DNA of 15,825 bases from an uncultured Bacilli bacterium (lineage in GTDB: Bacteria; Bacillota_I; Bacilli_A; RF39; UBA660): assembly GCA_948874605.1 (NCBI GenBank), contig CAQRXS010000016.1, positions 1-15,825 on the forward strand, in the 5' to 3' direction. Every line of letters begins with the position of its first letter. Within the stretch, counting starts at the first letter, position 1. Positions 1-7,260 of this stretch are shown here, one piece after another. The notes under the pieces are model-generated. The model worked only from the letters and a program-made list of their open reading frames with translations. It had not been told where the DNA came from and searched no databases. A program made the translations under genes and the position numbers.

Positions 1-140
1 TTTGTTTACTAGCCTCATTAGTCTTTCTTTATTTTTTTCATGTTTTTGTCCTGTTTAATAACAAAGCAAAGGCTAAGTATTATTACCCATACCTAACATC
101 ATATTCTACTCACTCTTTTGTGGTTATCCTAGTCAAAATA

Positions 141-190
141 AAAAAATAGACCAAGATGAATCAAGAAAATCAACTTTAAGTCTATTTTTA
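141..190 (-). terminator. Intrinsic terminator after ppdK
   Basis: Positions 142-151 and 180-189 form a perfect 10-bp stem (AAAAATAGAC / GTCTATTTTT). The 28-nt loop can pair further, AAGTTGA with TCATCTT with one mismatch. On the minus strand the stem starts about 10 nt after the ppdK stop codon and is followed by a T-rich run. The stem is AU-rich, so termination strength is uncertain. Nothing else convincing was found between here and the left edge. Confidence 0.7.
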
Positions 191-199
191 TTACAAAAA

Positions 200-2836
200 T
201 CAATTTTTATTTATTTGATTTGCTTTTATAGCAGCTTTAGCCGCGGCGACTCTTGCAATAGGTATTCTATAAGGCGAACAAGAAACATAATCTAGGCCTA
301 AAGAATGAAAGAATGCAACACTTCCTGGCTCGCCACCATGTTCACCACAAACCCCCAAAGAAATATTTGGACGAACTTTTTTGGCATTTTGAATTGCAAC
401 CTTCATTAGAATTCCAACTCCATTTTCATCCACTCTTTGAAATGGATCTTGTTCAAAAATTTGTTTATTATAATAGTCAGTTAAAAATTTCCCAGCATCA
501 TCTCTTGAAAAGCCATAAGTAAGTTGCGTCAAATCGTTTGTTCCAAAAGAGAAAAACTCACAGAATTTCGCAAGGGTTCCCGATATCAAACAGGCTCTTG
601 GTACCTCAATCATCGTTCCGATTTCGAACGATAAATTAATATTTGCTTGATTCATCATTTCTGTTGCTGTTTCACTTACTATTTTCTGAACATATTCATA
701 TTCTTTTGAATCGCCAACTAATGGTATCATTATCTCTGGAACAACATTTATTCCTTCTTTCATTAATGTTAATGCCGCACCAATAACTGCCCTAGTTTGC
801 ATAATAGCAATTTCAGGATAAGTAATATCTAACCTACAGCCACGATGACCCATCATAGGGTTAAATTCTTTTAAAGAAGATATCCGATTTTCTATTTCCT
901 CTAAAGTAATTTGAAGATCATTAGCTAATTGCTTCTTTTCTGCTTCTGTTTTTGGTAAAAATTCGTGAAGAGGAGGGTCTAAATAACGAATTACTACAGG
1001 TTTCTCCCTCATAACGCGGTAAATTTGTTCAAAATCATTTTCTTGATAAGGCAATATTTTCTCAAGAGCTTTCGTTCTTTCCTCTTTCGTATTCGCTAAA
1101 ATCATTTTACGAAAATGGAAAATTCGTTCTGGTTCAAAAAACATATGCTCAGTTCGTACAAGGCCAATTCCTTCCGCTCCAAACGAGAGAGCTAAGCGAG
1201 CATCTTCTGCATTATCAGCATTAGCTCGTACTCCTAATACTCTCATTTCATCCACCCAACTCATAAATTCTTTAAAGTCTCCAGTTATAGACGGTTCCAC
1301 CATAGGAATAAGACCTTGATATACAGCACCAGTTCCTCCATCTAAACTAATTTCATCACATTCACGCAAAACAATACCGTCTTTGGTCGTAATAGTTCTT
1401 TTTTCTTCATCCAAAATAAGATCGCTACACCCAGAAACGCAACAACGCCCCATACCTCGTGCGACAACCGCAGCATGACTTGTCATACCACCACGTATAG
1501 TAAGAACTCCTTCAGCATGATGCATTCCCTCAATATCTTCTGGAGAAGTTTCTAATCTGGCTAAAATAACTTTTTCACCATTTTTATAAGCTTGAATGGC
1601 ATCTTCTGCGTTAAAATAAATTTTTCCAGAGGCAGCCCCAGGACTTGCCGCAAGGCCCTTGGCAATCATCGTTTTTGCTTGAAGAATTTCTGTATCAAAT
1701 GTTTTATGAAGAAGAGAATCCAATTGATTTGCATCTACAGATAAAATTGCTTCTTCTTTGGTAATTAAGCCACTGTGGACCATATCTACTGCAATTTTAA
1801 TAGCAGCTTTACCAGTTCTCTTTCCGTTACGCGTTTGAAGCATATATAATTTACCATTTTCAATCGTAAACTCCATATCTTGCATATCCTTATAATGAGT
1901 TTCCAATATTTTTGAAATTCGGTTAAATTCCTGATACACATCAGGCATATCACTTTCTAACTTTGAAATAGGATTTGGCGTACGAATACCAGCTACAACA
2001 TCTTCCCCTTGAGCATTCATCAAATATTCACCAAACAAATGGTCTTCTCCAGTTGCAGGATTTCTTGTAAACGCAACTCCTGTGCCAGAATTTTCTCCAC
2101 GATTACCATAAACCATTTCTTGAACATTCACAGCGGTTCCCCAAGAAGACGGGATATCATTTAATTTACGATAATAAATAGCACGTTCATTATTCCAACT
2201 TTTAAATACTGCTTCTACCGCAGATAAAAGTTGTACATAAACATCTTGTGGAAACTCTTCACCTACTAAGTTCAAATAAAGCTTTTTAAAAGCATTTGCA
2301 AGGCTTATCATATCTTCACTCGTGAGATCTAAATCATTTGTAATTCCACGATTCTTCTTAACTTCTTCCAAATAACGTTCATAATAATCCTTAGAAAACC
2401 CTTTAACAACATCTGAATACATTTGAATAAATCTTCGATAAGAATCATATACAAAACGCGGGTTACCAGTTATACTTGCAAAAGACTTTGCAACCTCGTC
2501 ATTCATTCCTAAATTTAAAATAGTATCCATCATTCCTGGCATACTCGCTCTAGCACCACTTCGTACACTAACAAGCAAAGGGTTCATTGGATTGCCAAAT
2601 TCTTTCCCTGTTATAGATTCTAATTTCTTCATAGAAGCTATTATTTCTTGTTTGATATCTTCTTTTAAAGTTTTTTCATTCGCATAATAATCATTACAGG
2701 CCTCCGTAGTAACAGTAAATCCTTGTGGTACTGGAAGTGAGAGCAAAGTCATCTCTGCAAGATTAGCACCTTTTCCTCCTAAAAGATTTTTTAAATTCTT
2801 GTTTCCTTCTGAAAACAAATATACAAATTTTGTCAC
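200..2836 (-). CDS. ppdK: Pyruvate, phosphate dikinase (PPDK)
   Basis: Cytoplasmic enzyme interconverting pyruvate + ATP + Pi and phosphoenolpyruvate + AMP + PPi; in anaerobes it often works in glycolysis with PPi. The 878 aa match the usual bacterial length (~875). The N-terminal nucleotide-binding domain starts with GGKGANLAEM (residues 20-29). The central swivelling domain has the phosphohistidine motif GGMTSHAAVVARGMG, with His454 and the neighbouring Thr452 that is the known regulatory phosphorylation site in the family. The C-terminal TIM barrel has Arg561 (LVRTEHMF), Arg617 (VIRYLDPPLHEFLP), Glu744 (TMIEVPRA) and the acid/base Cys830 (GVCGEHGGEP), all equivalent to C. symbiosum active-site residues. 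The start is GTG at 2836, with AGGAGA 7 nt upstream; an ATG at 2842-2844 is out of frame and stops at once. The stop is TGA. It has its own promoter and terminator, so it is monocistronic. No PDRP-type regulatory protein gene lies beside it. Confidence 0.97.
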   Translation of the reverse strand: MTKFVYLFSEGNKNLKNLLGGKGANLAEMTLLSLPVPQGFTVTTEACNDYYANEKTLKEDIKQEIIASMKKLESITGKEFGNPMNPLLVSVRSGARASMPGMMDTILNLGMNDEVAKSFASITGNPRFVYDSYRRFIQMYSDVVKGFSKDYYERYLEEVKKNRGITNDLDLTSEDMISLANAFKKLYLNLVGEEFPQDVYVQLLSAVEAVFKSWNNERAIYYRKLNDIPSSWGTAVNVQEMVYGNRGENSGTGVAFTRNPATGEDHLFGEYLMNAQGEDVVAGIRTPNPISKLESDMPDVYQEFNRISKILETHYKDMQDMEFTIENGKLYMLQTRNGKRTGKAAIKIAVDMVHSGLITKEEAILSVDANQLDSLLHKTFDTEILQAKTMIAKGLAASPGAASGKIYFNAEDAIQAYKNGEKVILARLETSPEDIEGMHHAEGVLTIRGGMTSHAAVVARGMGRCCVSGCSDLILDEEKRTITTKDGIVLRECDEISLDGGTGAVYQGLIPMVEPSITGDFKEFMSWVDEMRVLGVRANADNAEDARLALSFGAEGIGLVRTEHMFFEPERIFHFRKMILANTKEERTKALEKILPYQENDFEQIYRVMREKPVVIRYLDPPLHEFLPKTEAEKKQLANDLQITLEEIENRISSLKEFNPMMGHRGCRLDITYPEIAIMQTRAVIGAALTLMKEGINVVPEIMIPLVGDSKEYEYVQKIVSETATEMMNQANINLSFEIGTMIEVPRACLISGTLAKFCEFFSFGTNDLTQLTYGFSRDDAGKFLTDYYNKQIFEQDPFQRVDENGVGILMKVAIQNAKKVRPNISLGVCGEHGGEPGSVAFFHSLGLDYVSCSPYRIPIARVAAAKAAIKANQINKN

Positions 2837-2863
2837 ACAATCATCTCCTATTATCTATTAATT

Positions 2864-2893
2864 ATTATAAAGGAAAAATGAAAAAAAAGTCAA
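2864..2893 (-). promoter_or_regulatory. Promoter of ppdK
   Basis: On the minus strand, TTGACT (2888-2893) and a perfect TATAAT (2864-2869) are separated by 18 nt, about 20 nt upstream of the ribosome binding site. Transcription would start near 2857, giving a leader of about 20 nt. The -35 box lies in the second arm of the xerD terminator stem, so the two signals share bases. Confidence 0.75.
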
Positions 2894-2918
2894 AAAATAC
2901 AAACATATTTGACTTTTT
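2881..2918 (-). terminator. Intrinsic terminator of xerD/xerC
   Basis: AAAAAGTCAAA (2884-2894) and TTTGACTTTTT (2908-2918) form an 11-bp stem with a 13-nt loop, 12 nt after the recombinase stop codon. A run of T follows on the minus strand. Only three or so G-C pairs are present, so it may be leaky; the ppdK promoter sits in its 3' arm. Confidence 0.65.
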
Positions 2919-2930
2919 CTTTACTGAAAC

Positions 2931-3815
2931 TTACTTGCGCGGTAATTTACTACGATATTCATTTCTTAAATATTCACGCGTTAAATGCGTATAAATCTGA
3001 GTAGTCCCAAGCTTTGCATGGCCAAGTAACTCTTGTACTGTCCTAATATCTGCACCATTTTCTAACAGATGCGTAGCAAATGTATGTCTAAGTGTATGAG
3101 GAGAAACATGATGATCTAAACAAATTTTTTGCTCTCGTTTTTTGACAATCTGTTCAATACTAGATCGCGATAATTTACCTCCACGCCTATTCACAAATAA
3201 ATATTCTATCTCTCCTTTAACAAGCAACTCCTCACGTTTATTTAAAAAATCTTTTAAAGACTCTTCAGCACATTCCCCAAATAAAACAATGCGCATTTTC
3301 TTACCCTTACCAAGAACACGAATTGTTTTCTCTGAAATATCAATATCTTTTAATTTAATATTTGATAACTCACTTACCCGTAATCCTGTCGCATATAACA
3401 TTTCAAATATTAATTGTTCTTGATACTCCCAAGGGGTTTCTAAAACATCAAACGTCATCAATTTACGAATTTCCTCATAATTTAAAGAATTAGGTAATGT
3501 TTTTTTTAATTTTGGATTTCTTATCGTTTTAAAAATATTAGATTCTAAATAGTCATTTTCTTTTAAATATTGATAAAAACTCCGCAGTGCTGTAACATGT
3601 CTAGCAATGGATGAATTCTCATAATCCTTCTCTTCTTCTAAAAATTCTAAATAGTTCCATACTTCTTCTTTGGTAATTTTTTGAAAAGAAATGTTCTTCT
3701 CAATTAAATATATTTGATATTTTTCCAATTCATTTTGATAAGCTTTAACTGTATTTTCACTAAAATCACGAACATTTTTGATATAAGTCAAATATTTTTG
3801 TATTAACTTCTCCAT
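2931..3815 (-). CDS. xerD: Tyrosine recombinase XerC/XerD
   Basis: Site-specific recombinase that resolves chromosome dimers at dif; it can also act in integration. The N-terminal SAM-like domain (about residues 1-85, with SENTVKAY) is followed by the catalytic domain. All six catalytic residues are visible: Arg146 (ATGLRVSEL), Lys170 (LGKGKK), His240 and Arg243 (HTLRHTFATHLL), His266 (LGHAKLGTTQIY) and nucleophile Tyr275. The reading frame is open to 3848, but I chose ATG at 3813-3815 (294 aa). It matches the family N-terminus (MEKLIQKYLTYIK), whereas the upstream ATG at 3846-3848 falls inside the likely -10 box and lacks a Shine-Dalgarno. The only candidate ribosome site, AAAGGA, is a rather distant 12 nt upstream. 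Xer assignment is firm; XerC versus XerD cannot be settled here. It stands alone rather than in a phage or integron context, favouring the housekeeping role. Confidence 0.9.
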   Translation of the reverse strand: MEKLIQKYLTYIKNVRDFSENTVKAYQNELEKYQIYLIEKNISFQKITKEEVWNYLEFLEEEKDYENSSIARHVTALRSFYQYLKENDYLESNIFKTIRNPKLKKTLPNSLNYEEIRKLMTFDVLETPWEYQEQLIFEMLYATGLRVSELSNIKLKDIDISEKTIRVLGKGKKMRIVLFGECAEESLKDFLNKREELLVKGEIEYLFVNRRGGKLSRSSIEQIVKKREQKICLDHHVSPHTLRHTFATHLLENGADIRTVQELLGHAKLGTTQIYTHLTREYLRNEYRSKLPRK

Positions 3816-3843
3816 AAAATCGCCCATTCCTTTATAAAAGGAT

Positions 3844-3870
3844 ATCATAATAAGACAACCATTCGCAAAA
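3844..3870 (-). promoter_or_regulatory. Putative promoter of xerD/xerC
   Basis: A -10 box TATGAT (3844-3849) lies about 29 nt before the chosen start. The best upstream hexamer is TTTTGC (3865-3870) at a short 15-nt spacing, so the -35 is weak. It faces away from the murT promoter in the same 117-bp divergent region. Confidence 0.45.
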
Positions 3871-3883
3871 CTTTTATTGTTTG

Positions 3884-3926
3884 TTGTAAAGAGAATGCAA
3901 AATTGCTATAATAAATAGTAAGGTGG
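3884..3926 (+). promoter_or_regulatory. Promoter and ribosome binding site of murT-gatD
   Basis: An extended -10, TGCTATAAT (TATAAT at 3907-3912), is preceded at 17 nt by TTGTAA (3884-3889). AGGTGG at 3921-3926 lies 6 nt before the murT ATG. The leader is very short (about 14 nt). Confidence 0.75.
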
Positions 3927-3932
3927 TAGTAT

Positions 3933-5273
3933 ATGAAATCATTACAAATTATTGTAAATAAATTTTTAACATGGGTCTGTAAAATATTCCATAAAAACGG
4001 AACACAATTTCCAGGCTCAATAAGCTATAATATGAACCAACACATTTTAGAGAAAATCAAATATCCAAAATATGTAATTGGTGTTACTGGTTCAAGCGGA
4101 AAAGGAACAACAACATCTCTTATATATCATATTTTAAAAAATGCTGGTTATGATGTTGTTTATAACTCTTCTGGTAGTAATGGTATTCGAGGAATTACAA
4201 CTTTGATATTAAATCATTGTACCATTTTTGGTAAATTTAAACATGAAGTTCTACTTCTTGAACTAGACGAAAAACACTTACATCTTGCTTTTGCCAAAAA
4301 CAAAATGACGCATTTAGTTCTAACAAATATCACAAGAGATCAACCAGCCCGTAATGGCTCACCAGACTTAATTTATGATGCTATATATAATGCATTAGAT
4401 GGTTCAACAACTTTGATACTAAATGCAGATGACCCTAGCCTTCAAAAAATGAGCCTTACTTATCAAGGTAAAATTATAACTTACGGAATCAATAAAACGA
4501 AAGATTCCTACTTAAAAAAAGAAGTCTTTAGTGTTGACAATGCATATTGTCCAAATTGTGAAAAAAAATTAATTTACTCTTTTTACCATTACGGCCATAT
4601 CGGCACTTACTATTGTCCAAATTGTGATTTTAAAAGAGGAACACCTAACTATATAGGAACCAACGTTAACTTAAAAGAAAAAAATATGGATATAAACGGC
4701 CATTATTGTGAACTAAATAAAAATTTCTTATTTACAGCTTATGCAACTTTAGCCGCTTTTGCATTATGTAACACCATTGGTGTAAAAGAAGATTTAATCT
4801 TAGATGCATTTAACAAAAACAAAATTGAAAGCAAACGTGGAAAAGAATTACATATTAATAAACGCCCTATAACTATGTTAGAAAGCAAAAATGAAAATGC
4901 CTTAAGTTATTTTCAAAGCTTACAATATATCGTGAATGCTCCAGAAAAAAAAGTTGTTATTCTAGGATTTGACAACGTATCTAGACGATACAAATTCAAC
5001 GATCTTTCTTGGTTATGGGATGTTGATTTCGAGCTTTTAAACGACGAATCAATAGAAAAGATAATAATAATAGGAAGATTTAAATGGGATGTTTTAGTCA
5101 GGTTAAAATATGCAAGAATTAAAAAAGATAAAATTATTTTAATCGATGATATAAATAATCTTTTAAATATCGTAAAAACCAAAACTTCTGGAACAATCTA
5201 CTCTATGGTATGTTTTGATATGACGGAAAAAATTAGAAATCTTATAAAGGAGGACGAACATGGAAACGATTAA
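3933..5273 (+). CDS. murT: MurT-like Mur ligase (lipid II isoglutaminyl synthase subunit)
   Basis: In Gram-positive bacteria MurT with GatD amidates the D-glutamate of lipid II to D-isoglutamine; MurT activates the carboxylate with ATP. This 446-aa protein has the Mur-ligase P-loop GVTGSSGKGTTT (50-61), a middle domain with LELDE (109-113) and TNITRDQ (131-137, in place of the usual TNLFRDQ), and a zinc-ribbon insertion typical of MurT (Cys206, Cys209, Cys228, Cys231). The C-terminal domain has DLSWLWDVDFE (357-367), the stretch likely to hold the Asp that completes the GatD triad in S. aureus. Oddities: the KNPxG-type motif I expect near residue 318 reads SKNENALS, and the segment before DLSW is altered, so the C-terminal domain is divergent. 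It overlaps gatD by 14 nt. The Mur-ligase fold and pairing are certain; the amidation role depends on the unusual partner. Confidence 0.88.
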   Translation: MKSLQIIVNKFLTWVCKIFHKNGTQFPGSISYNMNQHILEKIKYPKYVIGVTGSSGKGTTTSLIYHILKNAGYDVVYNSSGSNGIRGITTLILNHCTIFGKFKHEVLLLELDEKHLHLAFAKNKMTHLVLTNITRDQPARNGSPDLIYDAIYNALDGSTTLILNADDPSLQKMSLTYQGKIITYGINKTKDSYLKKEVFSVDNAYCPNCEKKLIYSFYHYGHIGTYYCPNCDFKRGTPNYIGTNVNLKEKNMDINGHYCELNKNFLFTAYATLAAFALCNTIGVKEDLILDAFNKNKIESKRGKELHINKRPITMLESKNENALSYFQSLQYIVNAPEKKVVILGFDNVSRRYKFNDLSWLWDVDFELLNDESIEKIIIIGRFKWDVLVRLKYARIKKDKIILIDDINNLLNIVKTKTSGTIYSMVCFDMTEKIRNLIKEDEHGND

Positions 5274-5985
5274 AATTGCTCATCTTTATTATGATTTAAT
5301 GAATCTATATGGCGAACATGGCAACCTTCTTGCTTTAACGCACCACCTAGAAGAACATAAAATTAGAGTCATCGCTCACTCTTTTTCCATTGAACAGGAG
5401 ATAGATTTTGAAAAATATGATATATTCTATATTGGAAGTGGTAACAATGAAGCTTTTGAATTAGCCCGCAAGCATTTATTAAAATATAAAAAAGAAATTA
5501 AGCAAGCTATGAAAAAAAAGAAATTTTTTCTAATTACTGGAAATGCACTTGATCTATTTGGAAAAAGCTTTAATACGCTTCAAGAAGAAGAAAAAGAAAC
5601 CCTTGGATTATTGGACTTTGAAAGTTTTGAAATTGAAAATAGAATCGTAGGAGAACAACTTTACACTTTTCCGAACATAAAAGAACAAATTATTGGCTTT
5701 ACCAATCGAAATACAATTATAAAATATGTAAAAGAACCACATCTTTTTGATGTAATAGAAGGAAATGGATTTGTAGAAAATTCTGTCGTAGAAGGTATAC
5801 AAAAAGAGAACTTTTATGGGACTTATCTCCTTGGACCGATTTTTATTAGAAACCCCTATTTTACAGAATATATTGTCCAAGAAATATTGAACTATAAAAA
5901 TCTACCATATAAACCTTATAAAGAAGAAACAGAAATCAAAGCTTATAAAGAATATAAAAAAAATTTTTTACAACAAAAAAACTAA
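5260..5985 (+). CDS. gatD: GatD-like amidotransferase, catalytic Cys and His missing
   Basis: GatD normally hydrolyses glutamine and passes ammonia to MurT for lipid II amidation. Family features seen in the 241 aa: N-terminal LYYDLMNLYGEHGNLLAL (9-26), the IGSGNNEAFE segment (58-67), GFTNRNT (146-152, normally GFENHxGRT) and GTYLLGPIFIRNP (187-199). The nucleophile segment, normally ICGGYQxLG, reads ITGNALDLFG (92-101). Ungapped alignment puts Gly94 where S. aureus GatD has Cys94. The GTYxHGP histidine (S. aureus His189) is Leu191. There is no cysteine anywhere in the protein, so no shifted nucleophile is possible. The length is normal and the gene is intact, so this is not an obvious pseudogene. 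Its ATG lies inside murT behind a strong AAAGGAGG (5246-5253, 6-nt spacing), implying coupled translation. Likely a non-hydrolytic partner of MurT; whether it still supports amidation (for example with free ammonia) is unknown. Confidence 0.85.
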   Translation: METIKIAHLYYDLMNLYGEHGNLLALTHHLEEHKIRVIAHSFSIEQEIDFEKYDIFYIGSGNNEAFELARKHLLKYKKEIKQAMKKKKFFLITGNALDLFGKSFNTLQEEEKETLGLLDFESFEIENRIVGEQLYTFPNIKEQIIGFTNRNTIIKYVKEPHLFDVIEGNGFVENSVVEGIQKENFYGTYLLGPIFIRNPYFTEYIVQEILNYKNLPYKPYKEETEIKAYKEYKKNFLQQKN

Positions 5986-5995
5986 AATCCAAACG

Positions 5996-6024
5996 AAAAG
6001 AATAGCCAAAACTATTCTTTTTTT
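5996..6024. terminator. Bidirectional terminator shared by gatD and the pilin-like gene
   Basis: AAAAGAATAG (5996-6005) and CTATTCTTTT (6012-6021) form a perfect 10-bp stem with a 6-nt loop. On the plus strand a run of seven T (6018-6024) follows, 11 nt after the gatD stop. In the minus direction it also ends in TTTT, and the pilin-like gene's TAA (6023-6025) abuts the stem. Confidence 0.85.
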
Positions 6025-6391
6025 ATTCTTGGTAAGTACACTTTTTTATTCCTTCAGTATCATAAGTTATTACTATTAATTTGGTATTAGGAATACTTTG
6101 GCCCGAAAGAGGCTCTTTTAAATCACTTTCTTCAATAAGTCCATTCGTTAATAAATCATTAACAGGAATACTGCAAGTACGATTTGCTTTGCAAGTAGCT
6201 TTTATAGACTTCGCAACATTTCGATCTATATAGACACAGGCTGCCGTTTCCAAAGTCTTTTTAAATGCTTCATACTGTTTTTCTTGTTCTCTCAGTAAAT
6301 TGCTAGAAATATTCGATACAATAACCGTGCCAATCAAAGTTATCAAGCCAATTGTAATAATTAATTCAACAATCGTAAACCCTTTTTTCAT
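6023..6391 (-). CDS. Type IV pilin-like / pseudopilin protein
   Basis: A 122-aa protein with a class III (type IV pilin) signal: basic MKKG, cleavage expected between Gly4 and Phe5, then FTIVEL with the conserved Glu at mature position 5, and a hydrophobic helix to about residue 27. After cleavage by a prepilin peptidase it would be held in the membrane or assembled into a pilus or pseudopilus. A helical stretch (30-60) is followed by a small C-terminal domain with Cys52, Cys67, Cys73 and Cys118, possibly disulfide-forming. No other pilus gene (ATPase, platform protein, peptidase) is in the window, so the machine it serves is unknown; ComGC-like and minor-pilin roles are both possible. Its ATG overlaps the psd stop (ATGA), with GGGTG 7 nt upstream, so it is translated with the phospholipid genes. 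Confidence 0.85.
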   Translation of the reverse strand: MKKGFTIVELIITIGLITLIGTVIVSNISSNLLREQEKQYEAFKKTLETAACVYIDRNVAKSIKATCKANRTCSIPVNDLLTNGLIEESDLKEPLSGQSIPNTKLIVITYDTEGIKKCTYQE

Positions 6392-7260
6392 CTTTTTTCA
6401 CCCACTATACATCCACATTGTACCACAGCTTCCATATTTTCTAAACTCAATTTAAATAATTTTTCATCATACGCTAAAACATTTTTTTCAAATAAAAGTA
6501 GAATCGTGGAGCCACCAAACTCAAATCTTCCCTTTTCTTCTCCACGCAAGAAAGATTCCTTTCCATGATTTACAATCTTTCCAACTCCTAAAGCTCCTAC
6601 TTCCATATAGATAACTTCCTTAAAATTTCGTGTTTGAATAAGCTCATACTCACGACTATTTTCTACAAATACTTTTCTTTTTTCTAAAGCAACAGCTCTT
6701 ACAGTATGAAAATATCCATTTATTTTCTTTCGGTAAACAAATGTTCCCTCATCAAAATAATGATAACGATGATAATTGTTTGGCATCAGTCGAAAAACAT
6801 ACATCGCACCGCCTATATACTTTTTAGCAAGCGAACGATTACATAGTAATTCTTCTAAGGAATAGGATATCCCTTTGATTATGAAAGTAGAATCTTCAGA
6901 AATTTGATAGGCACTTAAATAGCCATCACATGGTGAGCATAACATTCTTGCTTGCTCCGAAAACTTAATATGTTTCTTTTTTCTAGTAAAAAAGTCATTA
7001 AAACTTCGATAATTATCTGCTTTATATTCATCCATATTAATATGATTTCTTTTCACATAATTTGCAATCAAACATTTTGAGAATTTCGAATTATAAAACA
7101 TCCCCATCATTTTTGTAATTGGTTTAGAGATAAGGATTTTTGTAAAAAGTTGGCCAATAGAATTTTGATAGAAAAAAGAAAGAGCTTTATTATCTCCCCT
7201 ATCAACTATAAAATGGTTAGAATTAACAAAATTAGAACGATTATTCCGTAAATTGTACAT
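6388..7260 (-). CDS. psd: Phosphatidylserine decarboxylase
   Basis: Membrane-associated pyruvoyl enzyme converting phosphatidylserine to phosphatidylethanolamine. Numbering from the start chosen here (290 aa): Asp112 in SPCDGYL, His164 in PNNYHRYHYFDEG, MEVGALGVGKIVN, and the self-cleavage site GGST with Ser251 (FEFGGSTILLLF), which becomes the pyruvoyl group and splits the protein into beta and alpha chains. The N-terminal part with FNDFFTRK is typical of the clostridial-type family. The ATG at 7258-7260 is preferred over the one at 7276-7278 because GGAAGGGA lies about 8 nt upstream of it and nothing suitable precedes the other. The gene therefore starts 55 nt inside pssA. It directly follows the gene for its substrate's synthase, which confirms the assignment. 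Stop is TGA, overlapped by the next gene. Confidence 0.94.
   Translation of the reverse strand: MYNLRNNRSNFVNSNHFIVDRGDNKALSFFYQNSIGQLFTKILISKPITKMMGMFYNSKFSKCLIANYVKRNHINMDEYKADNYRSFNDFFTRKKKHIKFSEQARMLCSPCDGYLSAYQISEDSTFIIKGISYSLEELLCNRSLAKKYIGGAMYVFRLMPNNYHRYHYFDEGTFVYRKKINGYFHTVRAVALEKRKVFVENSREYELIQTRNFKEVIYMEVGALGVGKIVNHGKESFLRGEEKGRFEFGGSTILLLFEKNVLAYDEKLFKLSLENMEAVVQCGCIVGEKR

Noticed and set aside
1..18. Possible gene start on the minus strand (ATG at 16-18) running off the left edge
   Set aside because: Only six codons are visible, with no clear Shine-Dalgarno or promoter.
2931..3815. Xer-type recombinase as sign of an integrated element
   Set aside because: No att-like repeats, tRNA, or phage/plasmid genes nearby; size and motifs fit the housekeeping enzyme.
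3816..3848. Longer N-terminus of the Xer recombinase starting at 3848
   Set aside because: The ATG overlaps the probable -10 box and has no Shine-Dalgarno; the extra 11 residues are not part of the family.
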